A stretch of DNA of 64,000 bases from Paenibacillus uliginis N3/975 (GTDB lineage Bacteria > Bacillota > Bacilli > Paenibacillales > Paenibacillaceae), in the NCBI RefSeq assembly GCF_900177425.1, contig NZ_LT840184.1, positions 1,019,487 through 1,083,486 of the forward strand, written 5' to 3'. Shown piece after piece: positions 42,195 through 50,371 of the stretch. Position 1 is the stretch's first letter. Each line of letters begins with the position of its first letter. Below the pieces are notes generated by a model. It made no database searches. It was not told the DNA's origin and was given only the letters and a program-made list of their open reading frames with translations. Made by a program: the position numbers and the translations under genes.

Positions 42195-42425
42195 TTGATG
42201 ATGGAGAGAATCGAGAAAAGAACTTCAGGCTACAAGCGCTGTCAAGAAGTATTGTTCACCTCACAGCAAATCAAAGTAGCTATGTTAGATTGTGCGATTG
42301 CTGCGGGGATGCCAGTTTCCTATGTCCTAATAGATAGCTGGTTTACCCGTGCACCACTCTTTCAAAAAGTAGTGAATCGCGGTCTGCTTTATTTGCTTTG
42401 TATTGAAGTTGGTACTATTGATTAG
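42195..42425 (+). pseudogene. Transposase remnant (IS4-like DDE type)
   Basis: The surviving reading frame gives RIEKRTSGYKRCQEVLFTSQ and, after a helix, YVLIDSWFTRAPLFQKVVNR. The (I/M)DSWFT box with the following P-L-x-x-V is the second catalytic Asp region of IS4-family DDE transposases. The N-terminus and the C-terminal Glu region are missing; the frame stops at TID. Inverted repeats could not be identified. From 42426 to 42762 I see no further convincing coding sequence. Confidence 0.65.
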
Positions 42426-42762
42426 GCTTTCGCTTACAACAATTGGTCGATTTGATTATAGAAAGGGAAAAATATGCTCGTATTCAATCTGTCAACACCA
42501 ACAATGGATTTCCGGTTTGCTTAGCTACATTAAGGCCTATCTACCAATTTCAATATGCAAAAGTTGAGCGAGTAACAAAAATGTACTTTTACCAACTAGT
42601 AGTTATTGTGTTATTAACTATTTTTATATTTTAGTGTTATGTGGCAAGTGTTATGTGATACAATACGGGGAAGGAAAATATAACCAACGGTTAGGCTTTC
42701 TAAGTATAAAGTAATTTTCACTGGACATAACTTTTACCAAGTATAACTTGGAGGTGATCGTC

Positions 42763-42939
42763 TTGAGTGAAAATAAGGAGGAGAAAGCGATGTCCCCAAC
42801 TACACTTGCTAAAATAGCCGAAAAGAAAAAACAACTTACACCTGAGAGAAAAAGTCAAATGATTAAAGCGGGTGGATCAATAAAAACAAGAAATTATATT
42901 GATGCTCAAGAAATTTGTAGAGAAGTAAGAGGTAAATAA
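42763..42939 (+). CDS. Small basic protein, putative antitoxin partner of the PIN protein
   Basis: 58 residues from TTG 42763, which follows a full-length GGAGGTGATC site. A second start, ATG 42790 (49 residues), follows its own AAGGAGG. The protein is helical and Lys/Glu-rich (TTLAKIAEKKKQLTPERKSQ). It ends one base before the PIN gene, the usual antitoxin-toxin layout. AT-rich relative to the tad-like genes. Family not recognised; the antitoxin role is inferred from context. Confidence 0.6.
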   Translation: MSENKEEKAMSPTTLAKIAEKKKQLTPERKSQMIKAGGSIKTRNYIDAQEICREVRGK

Positions 42940-42940
42940 G

Positions 42941-43639
42941 ATGCCTTTGTCCGATATAGATTTTGGGAAAAGCACTGTACCTTTAACTGGTACGGATGCT
43001 TTTTTTCTTGATACGAATATCTTAGTAGCATATATGTATGAGAAACATGAGAAGCATGTTCCCTGTTTTATGCTCCTTTCCTATTTAGTTAAAAATGAAG
43101 TTGTACTATGTACATCAGAAATTGTTATTGCAGAATTAATAAATTCTTTAGCAAGGGTCTTATACATTGACAATAAGGTAACTGAACATCTTCATGCCAA
43201 TCCCACTGAAACTCGAAGCGTTAAACGACTCGAAAACCAATATAAGAGCACTTGGGGGAATGTAATAAAACAGCAACCAGAAGTTCTTATGAAATATAGT
43301 GAATTGGCTATCATTAAAGCTGAACCACTAATTAAGCAAATGTTGTTAATTGAATGTAATGATTCAATCATTGAAGAAGTTTTAATCACGATGACTAAAA
43401 TCCCGTTAGCTTCTGCGGATGCAATGATTCTAAATGTAGCAACTAACTTTGGATGTCAATTTATTTTTTCTATCGATGGCGATTTGGGGATTTGCAGTAA
43501 TATTGATATTATATCAAGTACTACCACAAATAACGATTACGATATTAATGAGATGATGTCTTTGTTCGATGTAAAAGATTATTTGATTATTGAATTAGGC
43601 CTTGATGATTTTAATGTCAAATTCCCTTGTGTAATATAA
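42941..43639 (+). CDS. PIN-domain protein, putative ribonuclease toxin
   Basis: 232 residues. The acidic PIN residues are in order: FFLDTNILVAY (Asp24), EIVIAELINS (Glu65), LASADAMILN (Asp near 161) and FIFSIDGDLG (Asp near 179). PIN toxins cleave RNA with metal held by these residues. It is longer than classic VapC (about 130), with an inserted helical region (about 85-140) and an extended acidic C-terminus. Its base composition is much more AT-rich than flanking genes, a sign of transfer. A terminator follows. Confidence 0.8.
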   Translation: MPLSDIDFGKSTVPLTGTDAFFLDTNILVAYMYEKHEKHVPCFMLLSYLVKNEVVLCTSEIVIAELINSLARVLYIDNKVTEHLHANPTETRSVKRLENQYKSTWGNVIKQQPEVLMKYSELAIIKAEPLIKQMLLIECNDSIIEEVLITMTKIPLASADAMILNVATNFGCQFIFSIDGDLGICSNIDIISSTTTNNDYDINEMMSLFDVKDYLIIELGLDDFNVKFPCVI

Positions 43640-43652
43640 TGGGCTTTTTGAG

Positions 43653-43682
43653 AAGTCACTTCTTATGAAGTGGCTTTTTTAT
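43653..43682 (+). terminator. Terminator of the PIN module
   Basis: The AAGTCACTTC / GAAGTGGCTT stem is followed by six T residues. From 43683 to 43949 I see no gene or clear signal. Confidence 0.8.
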
Positions 43683-43949
43683 TTGTTCTTTCCCTATATT
43701 ATCCCTTAAGGAAAATCTTTGTGAAACGACAAGGACTATTTATCCTATATAATCGATATGAGTTTTAGGAAACAGAATCAAAATTCAAACGAATACTGTC
43801 TCGGCCTGATGGGATGAAATTGACGGTTTAATTCGGTCAGGATGCAACTTATAATTCAAGTTTATAACTCGCTGATCCCACAATTATAAGAATTGACCGT
43901 CTTCTTTTTAAAACCTTCTGTACATTTGATACACTGTCTCTTTTTAGTC

Positions 43950-44033
43950 TTTCTGATCGCCGGCGGAAGATATACGTTTCGTGCTTCCTGATATGGAGGC
44001 CGGGTATATCGAGTCATTTGATCTCTGGATCAA
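43950..44033 (+). repeat. Right direct repeat: displaced 3' end of the FHA gene
   Basis: This reads F-L-I-A-G-G-R-Y-T-F-R-A-S-stop with five silent differences from 42102-42143, followed by similar downstream sequence ending GATCTCTGGATCAA. There is no start or upstream coding continuity, so it is a detached gene tail. Confidence 0.85.
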
Positions 44034-44104
44034 CGGTTGCCCAGATGCCTTTTGTGTCATGAACATGGATAACAGTATTTATACAATCATCGTAGAGATA
44101 AACA

Positions 44105-44158
44105 CCCCTTGCCAAGAATCCAGCGGACAATCCCGCTAGAAGGCAAGGGGCTATTTTT
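44105..44158 (+). terminator. Terminator, probably the original end of the tad-like operon
   Basis: The outer stem CCCCTTGCC / GGCAAGGGG, with an inner AGCGG / CCGCT hairpin, runs into a T-rich tract. It lies downstream of the displaced FHA tail. Confidence 0.72.
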
Positions 44159-44207
44159 ATTACACGAAGAAGCTAGATTTATTATGTAGAGTCCGAATGA
44201 TGTGTTA

Positions 44208-44681
44208 TTACTTATTGAGCAGATGTTCGTAAGGCGTATAATCGATGCCTTTTTTATGAAGAAAGGTCATCAGGAACTGATAATCGCGTTTAGGAGTTGC
44301 TATGATATAACCCTTGATGCAGTGATCTCGGGTTACCTCGCTGGATCCGGTTTCCACTGCAATCTTACCGATTTCGGCTGCGATCGAGTGTTTGGCGATG
44401 TCCCGGAATGGACCGGGTACCGGCATAACAAGCTCACCCAGAAACTGCTTGGAGTCTTCTGTCCAGAGCGGTCGGCTCTTCTCCACCCAATAATTCTGCC
44501 AGTCCAGCTTGGACTTACCGTCAGCCTTAGGCAGTACCTTTAGAAACTTGCGGAACATGAAAAATCCGCCGATGCACATCAGCCCAAGCATGACCCATCC
44601 CCAAAAAGCAATGGAGTTCATGAACCATGACGGTGGCGCACTGGATGTCAAAGTCCTAAGGACGACCACAGTGTTCAGCAT
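44208..44681 (-). CDS. DUF2621-like membrane-anchored protein (YneK family)
   Basis: 157 residues. One N-terminal helix (SIAFWGWVMLGLMCIGGFFMF, about 23-45) precedes a soluble domain with the motif LGELVMPVPGPFRDIAKHSI and a C-terminal GYIIATPKRDY. This matches my recollection of the DUF2621 family, which includes B. subtilis YneK. GAGGTGAT precedes the ATG. Function unknown; it converges on the tad-like operon terminator. Confidence 0.68.
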   Translation of the reverse strand: MLNTVVVLRTLTSSAPPSWFMNSIAFWGWVMLGLMCIGGFFMFRKFLKVLPKADGKSKLDWQNYWVEKSRPLWTEDSKQFLGELVMPVPGPFRDIAKHSIAAEIGKIAVETGSSEVTRDHCIKGYIIATPKRDYQFLMTFLHKKGIDYTPYEHLLNK

Positions 44682-44944
44682 CTTTATATCACCTCAATGA
44701 TTTTTATCACAGGATACGTTCATGAGAATTATAACGCAATTCCAGATTTATTTCGAGAGTGCAGCAAATATAAAACCTATGAAATATACTATGGATATTT
44801 GAAAGTTTATGAATATTTCCAAGCTTTTTCACCAGAAATGACTTGTAGCTGTATATTTAGTACGGATATAATGTGTAAGAAATAATTATAGGACTCTCTA
44901 ATATGGGTATGTAGAATGAATGAGTCCATATGAGGAGGATTTTA

Positions 44945-45427
44945 TTGAAAGGTTTTATTAAAGAGTTTAAGGAATTTGCGATGCGAGGTAACGTCATCGA
45001 TCTGGCCATCGGGGTTGTTATTGGCGGAGCATTTGGAAAGATTGTCACTTCCATCGTGAACGATATCATCATGCCTCCGATTGGGGTATTACTTGGTGGC
45101 GTTAACTTTAAAGATCTCATCATTAAGATAAAGCCGGATATGCGGATGCCGGACGGAAGTGAGATCACCACTTTAGCAGACGCTAATGCGGTAGGCGCTC
45201 CTGTCCTTGCCATTGGACAATTCATTAACACAATGATTGATTTTCTGATCATTGCTTTCTGTATCTTCCTGCTTGTTAAGGGGATCAACTGGATGAAAAG
45301 AGAGAAAAAAGAGCCTGAACCAGAAAAGACTACCAAGGAATGTCCTTACTGTCTCTCTGAAATTCCGAAAGCTGCTACCCGCTGTTCTCAATGTACATCG
45401 GTTTTGCCTGAGCCCGAAGCGGTATAA
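44945..45427 (+). CDS. mscL: Large-conductance mechanosensitive channel MscL with C-terminal zinc ribbon
   Basis: 160 residues. The MscL core is clear: FKEFAMRGNVIDLAIGVVIGGAFGKIV (N-terminal and pore helix), IIMPPIGVLL, and the second helix FINTMIDFLIIAFCIFLLVKG. It releases solutes on hypo-osmotic shock. Instead of the usual short C-terminal helix, it ends with a zinc ribbon, ECPYCLSEI then RCSQCTSVL. TTG 44945 is preferred: GAGGAGG lies 6 bases upstream, while ATG 44930 has no site. It complements the OpuA uptake system at the start of the window. Confidence 0.92.
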   Translation: MKGFIKEFKEFAMRGNVIDLAIGVVIGGAFGKIVTSIVNDIIMPPIGVLLGGVNFKDLIIKIKPDMRMPDGSEITTLADANAVGAPVLAIGQFINTMIDFLIIAFCIFLLVKGINWMKREKKEPEPEKTTKECPYCLSEIPKAATRCSQCTSVLPEPEAV

Positions 45428-45508
45428 CCCTAAACGTCAGACCGTTGTGGATATTAAAGAGGGAACTGGGCTGACTTGCGTTTAGCGGGTAAAGACCATG
45501 TTACTGTT

Positions 45509-45546
45509 AAAGATACTAAGACCCTATCAGCACACATCGGTAGGGT
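45509..45546 (+). terminator. Terminator of mscL
   Basis: The AAAGACCCTA-like arm AAGACCCTATC pairs with GGTAGGGTCTT, followed by a short T tract. Confidence 0.7.
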
Positions 45547-45664
45547 CTTTGTCATATTATTTCTCTCTTTTCTCTAAAATGACCCTCCGCTTTCCATCCC
45601 GCTAGATTTATTTCGATATACACGCTAAAATAAGTGATAATTGTGTGAAAAAGGGGGATGCCAC

Positions 45665-46786
45665 ATGCTGAAAATCGGTTCCCATGTGTCCTTTTCAGGA
45701 CAGGGGCTGCTGAGTGCAGCGACGGAAGCCAAATCCTATGGCTCCAGTTCGTTTATGATATATACCGGCGCACCGCAAAATACGCGCCGCAAGCCAATTG
45801 ACACGATGTTTTTGGAAGAAGGCAAAGTCATGATGCAAGAGTGTGGGATCGACGAAATTGTCGTTCATGCACCATATATTATTAACTTGGGATCGTACAA
45901 GCCCAATACCTATGAGCTTGCGGTAAGCTTTCTTCAGGAGGAGATCCGCCGTACCCATGCTGTAGGTGTGAAGAATATCGTGCTGCATCCGGGTGCATAT
46001 ACAGATAAGGATGCGGTGTACGGAATCGACCGGATTGCGGAAGGACTGAATGAGGTTCTTGGTGGTACGGACGAAACGGATGTCAAAATTGCTCTGGAGA
46101 CAATGGCAGGCAAAGGCACAGAAATGGGCCGCAGCTTTGAGGAAATTGCCCAGATCATCGACAAGGTAAAATACAACGATCGTCTCGCAATCTGCCTGGA
46201 TACCTGTCACATTCACGATGCGGGCTATGATATTGTTAGTGATCTCGATGGCGTACTGGACGAGTTTGACAAGCTGATCGGGTTGGATCGTCTTTCCGTT
46301 GTTCATATTAACGACAGTAAAAATCCTCGCGGTGCGGCGAAAGACCGTCACACCCCGCTTGGAACAGGCTGGATCGGATTTGAAACGATCAATAACATCG
46401 TTCATAATGACCGCCTGCAGGGCCGTCCGTTCATTTTGGAGACGCCTTGGATCGGTAAGGATGCAAAAACCCAGCGGCCTATGTACGAGATCGAAATTGC
46501 ACTGCTGCGTGATGAGGTGGAGGCGCGTTTTGGTTCCGAGTTTATAGCTCAGGTTGAAGAACTGGGACAGTTTTTTGCAAAAGAGGAAATTGAAGGGCGG
46601 TCATTCGTGCTGGACACATGGGCTGTATTGAAGAATGATGCCAAAGCGAAAAAGGCAGATCCTCGCGAGCCTATGGAGCGCCTTTACGACATGGTCGTAG
46701 CTGCAGGCCTGCTGCAGGATTGCACTGAAGAACAAATCAACCAGCGTATTATCGCCTGGCTGGCCGGCAAAGGGCAGAAGGCTTAG
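45665..46786 (+). CDS. nfo: Endonuclease IV (Nfo) with C-terminal extension
   Basis: 374 residues. The AP endonuclease family 2 TIM barrel has its zinc ligands in VVHAPYIINLGS, VLHPGAY, ETMAGKGTEMG, CLDTCHIHDAGYDI and VHINDSKNPRGAAKDRH. It cuts 5' of abasic sites in base-excision repair. Typical enzymes are 280-300 residues; here about 75 extra residues follow (from about 300, AKEEIEGRSFVLDTW onward), helical and of unknown role. ATG 45665 follows GGGGG; the earlier in-frame TTG lacks a site. Confidence 0.93.
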   Translation: MLKIGSHVSFSGQGLLSAATEAKSYGSSSFMIYTGAPQNTRRKPIDTMFLEEGKVMMQECGIDEIVVHAPYIINLGSYKPNTYELAVSFLQEEIRRTHAVGVKNIVLHPGAYTDKDAVYGIDRIAEGLNEVLGGTDETDVKIALETMAGKGTEMGRSFEEIAQIIDKVKYNDRLAICLDTCHIHDAGYDIVSDLDGVLDEFDKLIGLDRLSVVHINDSKNPRGAAKDRHTPLGTGWIGFETINNIVHNDRLQGRPFILETPWIGKDAKTQRPMYEIEIALLRDEVEARFGSEFIAQVEELGQFFAKEEIEGRSFVLDTWAVLKNDAKAKKADPREPMERLYDMVVAAGLLQDCTEEQINQRIIAWLAGKGQKA

Positions 46787-46827
46787 ACGCAAGAATAAGC
46801 AGTTAATGAGGGGGAGTTAGTACGCGT

Positions 46828-47724
46828 ATGGATATTCACACGAAAAAAAACCTGCCTTCCGCGGCAGATCAACATCTAAATCGGGCTCGTATGCTCATTT
46901 CCTGTCCAGATGGACCAGGGATTGTAGCAGCGGTATCGCAATTTCTGCATCAGCATGGTGCAAATATCGTTCAATCGGATCAGTATACGATGAATCCGGC
47001 AGGCGGTATGTTTTTCATGCGGGTCGAATTCGATTTGCCTGAGCTTGCTAGCAAACTTCCTGAGCTGCAGAAGTCTTTCCGCGATATAGCCGATAAATTC
47101 CAGATGGAATGGAACATACATCATGTCGCTCGTAAGAAGCGGCTTGCTATTTTCGTATCGAAGGAGGATCACTGCCTGGTAGAATTGCTCTGGCAGTGGC
47201 AGGCTGGAGATCTGGATGCAGATATCGCCCTTGTGGTCAGCAACCATCTCGATATGAAGGAATATGTCGAATCTTTTGGTATTCCGTACCATCATATTCC
47301 GGTCACGGCTGATACGAAACCGGAAGCCGAACAGCGTCAGCTTGAGGTGATCGGCGATGACATCGATGTCATCATATTGGCCCGTTATATGCAGATCATA
47401 TCGCCAACCTTCATCAAGCATTATCGGAACCGGATTATCAATATCCATCATTCCTTCCTCCCGGCGTTTGTCGGAGGTAAGCCTTATGCCCAGGCTTATA
47501 ATCGCGGTGTGAAGATCATCGGCGCTACAGCGCATTACGTGACAGAGGAGCTGGACGGCGGACCAATCATTGAGCAGGACGTGCAGCGGGTCAGCCATCG
47601 TGATGACGTTAATGAGCTGAAACGCATTGGACGCACCATTGAACGGGTTGTTCTTACAAGAGCAGTCAAATGGCATATCGAGGACCGTATTCTTGTCCAT
47701 AACAACAAAACCGTAGTTTTTTAA
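46828..47724 (+). CDS. purU: Formyltetrahydrofolate deformylase PurU
   Basis: 298 residues. An N-terminal ACT domain (about 17-95; ARMLISCPDGPGIVAAVSQF) is joined to a formyltransferase-type catalytic domain (about 100-290) with VIILARYMQIISP, IINIHHSFLPAF and GATAHYVTEELDGGPII, which hold the Asn-His-Asp active site. It hydrolyses 10-formyl-THF to THF and formate, balancing one-carbon pools and feeding PurT. GAGGGGGAG lies upstream of the ATG. It follows nfo by 41 bases and may be cotranscribed. Confidence 0.95.
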   Translation: MDIHTKKNLPSAADQHLNRARMLISCPDGPGIVAAVSQFLHQHGANIVQSDQYTMNPAGGMFFMRVEFDLPELASKLPELQKSFRDIADKFQMEWNIHHVARKKRLAIFVSKEDHCLVELLWQWQAGDLDADIALVVSNHLDMKEYVESFGIPYHHIPVTADTKPEAEQRQLEVIGDDIDVIILARYMQIISPTFIKHYRNRIINIHHSFLPAFVGGKPYAQAYNRGVKIIGATAHYVTEELDGGPIIEQDVQRVSHRDDVNELKRIGRTIERVVLTRAVKWHIEDRILVHNNKTVVF

Positions 47725-47849
47725 AAATATAAGTATTTCTCGCAGAAACGGCCGTCGTTTTTAAGGACGGCAAAGCCGTTTCATATGTGATGTTCATATG
47801 TGTTTACTGGAGCAGCCGAGTTTTGCTGCAATTAGGATTATACATCCCG

Positions 47850-47879
47850 CTCCACTTTTGGAGTGGGGTTTTTTTTGTC
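47850..47879 (+). terminator. Terminator downstream of purU
   Basis: The CCGCTCCAC / GTGGGG-type hairpin (CTCCAC / GTGGAG core read as CTCCACTTTTGGAG) is followed by eight T residues. A second hairpin, GAAACGGC / GCCGTTTC, lies at about 47745-47780 without a T run. Confidence 0.75.
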
Positions 47880-47974
47880 AAAAAAGGTCTTCTCGGCAAA
47901 CTTTTAATTCCTAATGCTCGTCATTAATAGGAGATTGTTAAAGAAACGGTAAACAAGCCAAAGGGAAAAACGTT

Positions 47975-50371
47975 ATGTTTAGATGGCTATCATTTGAGGG
48001 AGAGGGGAATCATCATTTGTCGTTTTATAAAAAGCTAACGGGGATTATGGTGTTATCTATGGTGCTGCTATTTACAGCAGTACTTCCGTATCCGTTCCAG
48101 GGTGGTACGGCTTATGCCGATGGTCCGGAAATCGGAATTAAGACAGAGCTGGGTTACAAAGGAAATATCAAGCAGGATAAGTGGAACCCGCTGAAGCTGA
48201 TACTCACAAGCGACCGCGACATTTCAGGAGATATCGTGTTGCGGGTAAACAACACGAACGGAATGGGGCAGGAGGCAGCTTATGTACAGCATGTGGAGCT
48301 GCCCAAGGATACGCCAAAAGAAATTACCATAGGCATTCCCGGATTTTCCTACAGTAAAGACAATAACGAAATTACGTTCTATGAAGGCTCGTACAAGAAT
48401 GGAAAACCGATATCTTTTTCCACAGGGAAGAACTATATACAGAAGTCAGCAATGATGGGTGGCTTGGTCGGGGTTCTGTCCGATGATCAGGACACGATGA
48501 ATTTCCTCAGTGCTTTGAACGGTAAGGGAAGCAGTTTAATCGTTATCCCTTTGAAAGAAGAGGACATTTCGAATGATTCCATGCTTTTGAACGGGCTGGA
48601 TGTGTTGGTTATTAACAATTTTGCATCCGATACCCTCTCCCAGCAGAAACAGGAATCGATTACGAATTGGGTTAAGTCCGGTGGAACGTTAGTATTATCT
48701 GGCGGAGCAGGATACGCCAAGACAGCAGCTCCATTTGAAAATATTGCTCCGGTTAAGCTGAACGGGACCACAACTGTAGAGTCATTGCCTGAGCTACAAA
48801 AGCTTGGAGGAAAGCCGCTGAAGCTGGAAGAAGAATTCACTATTTCTACGGCTGAACCAGTGAAAGGCGCTGTTGTTGACAGCCAGACTTCAGGAGTTCC
48901 GCTCTTCGCTTCACGTAATGTGGAACAGGGGAAAGTGTGGTATGCGGCTTATGATGTAGCAATGGAGCCCGTTAGTTCCTGGGGGGGGCACAGCGATGTC
49001 TGGGCTTCGATTTTACGTAGTGATCTCCCGCTGTCTAACAACGTGTATTACGGATCCATGATCGATAATTTGAGCTATGTATTGGATTATTTTCCATCAC
49101 TGAAAATGCCTTCATTTCAAGTGCTGATGTGGCTGCTCATTATTTATGCGCTGATTGTGGCGCCGATTCTCTATTACATTTTGAAAAAGACTGATAAACG
49201 CGAATGGGCCTGGTTCCTGATCCCTCTTATTGCAATTATCGCCAGCGGTACCGTATATATGATCGGTTCATCCGATAAGACCGAAGAAATGGCACATACG
49301 ATAAATATTATGGAACTGGACGGAAAGGGAAGTGCGGTTAAATCAACAGCTTCTGCTTTCTTCACACCAAGAAGCGGTGATTATGAGCTTGAATTTCCTA
49401 AGAACACTTATTTGAAGACCCAAAACTCCAACGGTGCTTTTGGCAGGGGAGCGGCAGAGAATAAAAGCTATATCCGTGTTGGAGAGGAACAAACCAAGCT
49501 GGAGCTAAAAAATATGCCGCAGTGGTCACTAGCTAAAATGTGGGCTGAGAATACGGTAAATGAAGAGACGGGTCAATTAAAAGTGGATCTGAAGCTGGAT
49601 GACAAGGGGCAGTTGGCAGGTAAAGTGATCAATGAAACGACGAATGACCTTAAAGAAGTTGTACTCGTCATCGGTGGTAAGGCTCACAAGATGGGGGATA
49701 TTGCCCGCAAGAGCTCGGCAGATGTTCCGGTCTCTGGAAAATCGGTTGTGAAGGTTATGGCTGGGGATTTGAGCAATATTCTGTATCCTTTTAGCTCAAA
49801 TGATCAGTATAGTCGCCAGCGGGAAATATTATCCACCTACAGCTACAGAAGGAGTAACACGGTCAAAGATGCTTTTATATTCGGCTGGAGCGATGACACC
49901 ATGACGAATTATAAGCTAAAGGGCAAGGAAGTGCAGAGTGACCAGCTGAATTTCTGGACACAACCTGTGAGTATCGATTGGAACCAGAATGGTACGGTAA
50001 ACATTCCATACGGTTTCCTGGTTCCTCAGGTAACGCAGTCGAACGCTCCGACGTTCTATGTGAGTCCGCACGGAGTGGAGATTGCACAGGGAACGATGAT
50101 TGCCGAGTTTCCACTGATGTCAGAGACGGATGCAAAATATTCCGAGTTCTCTATTAAAGGGACCAAGCTGAGCGGAGGAATGACCATGGAAATATGGAAT
50201 GCTGCCGACAATGCATGGGAACCGATACCTGATAATAACAATGTCTTTACAGTGAAGGGCAATACTGAAAAATATATTGTGGATAAGCGGATCCGGTTCT
50301 CCGTTACCGCTAAGGATCAGGTCATGTTCCAGATGCCGGAACTGTCGCTGAAGGGGGAAGTTATAGAATGA
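47975..50371 (+). CDS. Large exported membrane protein, first gene of the ABC/MoxR operon
   Basis: 798 residues. A signal or anchor helix (about 20-42) ends near GTAYADG; the extracytoplasmic part includes a GATase1-like region (about 165-330; LDVLVINNFASDTLSQQKQE, WVKSGGTLVLSGG); two membrane helices lie near 383-403 and 408-428; a beta-rich domain follows to the C-terminus. No catalytic residues are obvious. It overlaps the ATPase gene by 4 bases, so it may be the extracytoplasmic partner of the ABC transporter. Function unknown. Confidence 0.78.
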   Translation: MFRWLSFEGEGNHHLSFYKKLTGIMVLSMVLLFTAVLPYPFQGGTAYADGPEIGIKTELGYKGNIKQDKWNPLKLILTSDRDISGDIVLRVNNTNGMGQEAAYVQHVELPKDTPKEITIGIPGFSYSKDNNEITFYEGSYKNGKPISFSTGKNYIQKSAMMGGLVGVLSDDQDTMNFLSALNGKGSSLIVIPLKEEDISNDSMLLNGLDVLVINNFASDTLSQQKQESITNWVKSGGTLVLSGGAGYAKTAAPFENIAPVKLNGTTTVESLPELQKLGGKPLKLEEEFTISTAEPVKGAVVDSQTSGVPLFASRNVEQGKVWYAAYDVAMEPVSSWGGHSDVWASILRSDLPLSNNVYYGSMIDNLSYVLDYFPSLKMPSFQVLMWLLIIYALIVAPILYYILKKTDKREWAWFLIPLIAIIASGTVYMIGSSDKTEEMAHTINIMELDGKGSAVKSTASAFFTPRSGDYELEFPKNTYLKTQNSNGAFGRGAAENKSYIRVGEEQTKLELKNMPQWSLAKMWAENTVNEETGQLKVDLKLDDKGQLAGKVINETTNDLKEVVLVIGGKAHKMGDIARKSSADVPVSGKSVVKVMAGDLSNILYPFSSNDQYSRQREILSTYSYRRSNTVKDAFIFGWSDDTMTNYKLKGKEVQSDQLNFWTQPVSIDWNQNGTVNIPYGFLVPQVTQSNAPTFYVSPHGVEIAQGTMIAEFPLMSETDAKYSEFSIKGTKLSGGMTMEIWNAADNAWEPIPDNNNVFTVKGNTEKYIVDKRIRFSVTAKDQVMFQMPELSLKGEVIE

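Noticed and set aside
42443..42634. 63-residue open frame after the transposase remnant
   Set aside because: No ribosome site, odd composition, and no transposase motif; probably noncoding.
44697..44885. 62-residue open frame upstream of mscL
   Set aside because: AT-rich chance frame without a ribosome site; not conserved-looking.
45695..46405. 236-residue minus-strand open frame
   Set aside because: Shadow of nfo, whose metal-binding motifs are intact on the plus strand.
46876..47700. 274-residue minus-strand open frame
   Set aside because: Shadow of purU; no start signal and no recognisable domain.
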